From: Melampsora larici-populina 98AG31
Lineage: Eukaryota > Basidiomycota > Pucciniomycetes > Pucciniales > Melampsoraceae
Reading direction: 5' to 3'
NCBI RefSeq assembly: GCF_000204055.1
Contig: NW_006768834.1
Span: forward strand, 223,739-287,738
Length of the DNA: 64,000 bases
A program made the translations under genes and the position numbers. This document shows positions 63,690 through 64,000 of this stretch, piece after piece (positions within the stretch are counted from its first letter, which is position 1; every line of letters begins with the position of its first letter). The notes beneath the pieces are model-generated. The model was not told the origin of the DNA. It saw only the letters and a list, made by a program, of their open reading frames with translations, and searched no databases.

Positions 63690-64000
63690 TAATCATTTCC
63701 AGATTGTCAGCTTTTGTTGTCTTTGAAGCTATCAGGTCCATGTGCCAACCCAACAATACCAAAACCACAAAAAACCAAAAGCAGTAAAAACCATCAAACA
63801 TCTAAAAAACCAAAAACCAAAAAACTCGCTACTAAAATCAATGAAGCAGAAGAATCTGATGTTCTAGATGATCAAACGAACTCAAAGACGCGTAGAAGAA
63901 GTGGTAGAATACAAAAGATTATCAAATCAAAAGAGAAAGATTATCAAAAATCATCATCAGACAAAACTTCAGAAGAAGAAGAGGAAGAAGAAAATGTCAA
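63690..64000 (+). CDS. Unidentified Lys/Glu-rich protein, 5' exon, runs off the edge
   Basis: A frame open from about 63690 to the window end reads NPTIPKPQKTKSSKNHQTSK, LATKINEAEESDVLDDQTNS, RRRSGRIQK and ends in an acidic run SEEEEEEEN. Alternating basic and acidic tracts suggest a nuclear or chromatin-associated protein. No domain is visible. A TAA upstream in frame and CAG near 63707 suggest that this is an internal exon following an acceptor. Not enough sequence to name it. Confidence 0.4.

Overview
The window looks like repeat-dense, AT-rich, gene-poor DNA from a basidiomycete fungus, most plausibly a rust (Pucciniales). Indicators are short GT-AG introns (56-82 bp), a KDZ transposase with a CxC1-type cysteine cluster next to a Tet/JBP-like dioxygenase, chromodomain Ty3/Gypsy elements, Ty1/Copia and DIRS retrotransposons, and Helitrons. 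I see no rRNA, tRNA or CRISPR. The species call is inference; the element calls rest on motifs, terminal repeats and target-site duplications (TSDs) read from the sequence.

Layout. 1-7113: 5' part of a leftward Ty3/Gypsy element (family A, copy 1) that leaves the left edge. 7552-8616: a PIF/Harbinger-like non-autonomous DNA element. 9200-12006: one terminus of an unclassified hairpin-ended element, a Tet/JBP-like oxygenase gene cut by it, and a truncated multi-exon KDZ transposase. 12857-32984: a probable Helitron (leftward) holding decayed tricalbin exons. It was later hit by a 146-bp Tourist-like MITE and by a complete 13.75-kb family A Gypsy (copy 2, 13221-26966, TSD CTAAG), which itself carries a 1190-bp foldback element in its 3' LTR and a 623-bp CACTA MITE in its leader. 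32985-42793: Gypsy family B, split by a complete 5.8-kb chromodomain Gypsy (family C, 34585-40359, TSD CTTTG, identical LTRs).

42794-47064 is gene-poor, with a WD40-like exon remnant and a low-complexity Gly-rich ORF. 47288-55664 is a decayed rightward Copia element. It is interrupted in gag and, inside the RT/RNase H module, by a 3508-bp element (TSD ACCGG) of the same hairpin-ended family seen at 9303. 55665-63279 is a decayed leftward DIRS-type retrotransposon whose tyrosine recombinase gene is split by a complete rightward Helitron (56942-59929) carrying exons of a flavin monooxygenase-like gene. The right edge holds the start of an unidentified lysine/glutamate-rich rightward gene.

The genes form a nested record of transposition rather than a pathway. 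In four places removing an insertion restores the interrupted host frame or sequence exactly (Helitron in the tyrosine recombinase, Gypsy C in Gypsy B, the ACCGG element in Copia, the foldback in the LTR), which fixes those boundaries to the base. The least ordinary items are the paired Helitrons with gene fragments, the giant foldback studded with a TGTAGGCGC motif, two conserved accessory ORFs (one with an intron) between LTR and gag in Gypsy A, the hairpin-ended element family, and a self-priming primer-binding site in Gypsy C.
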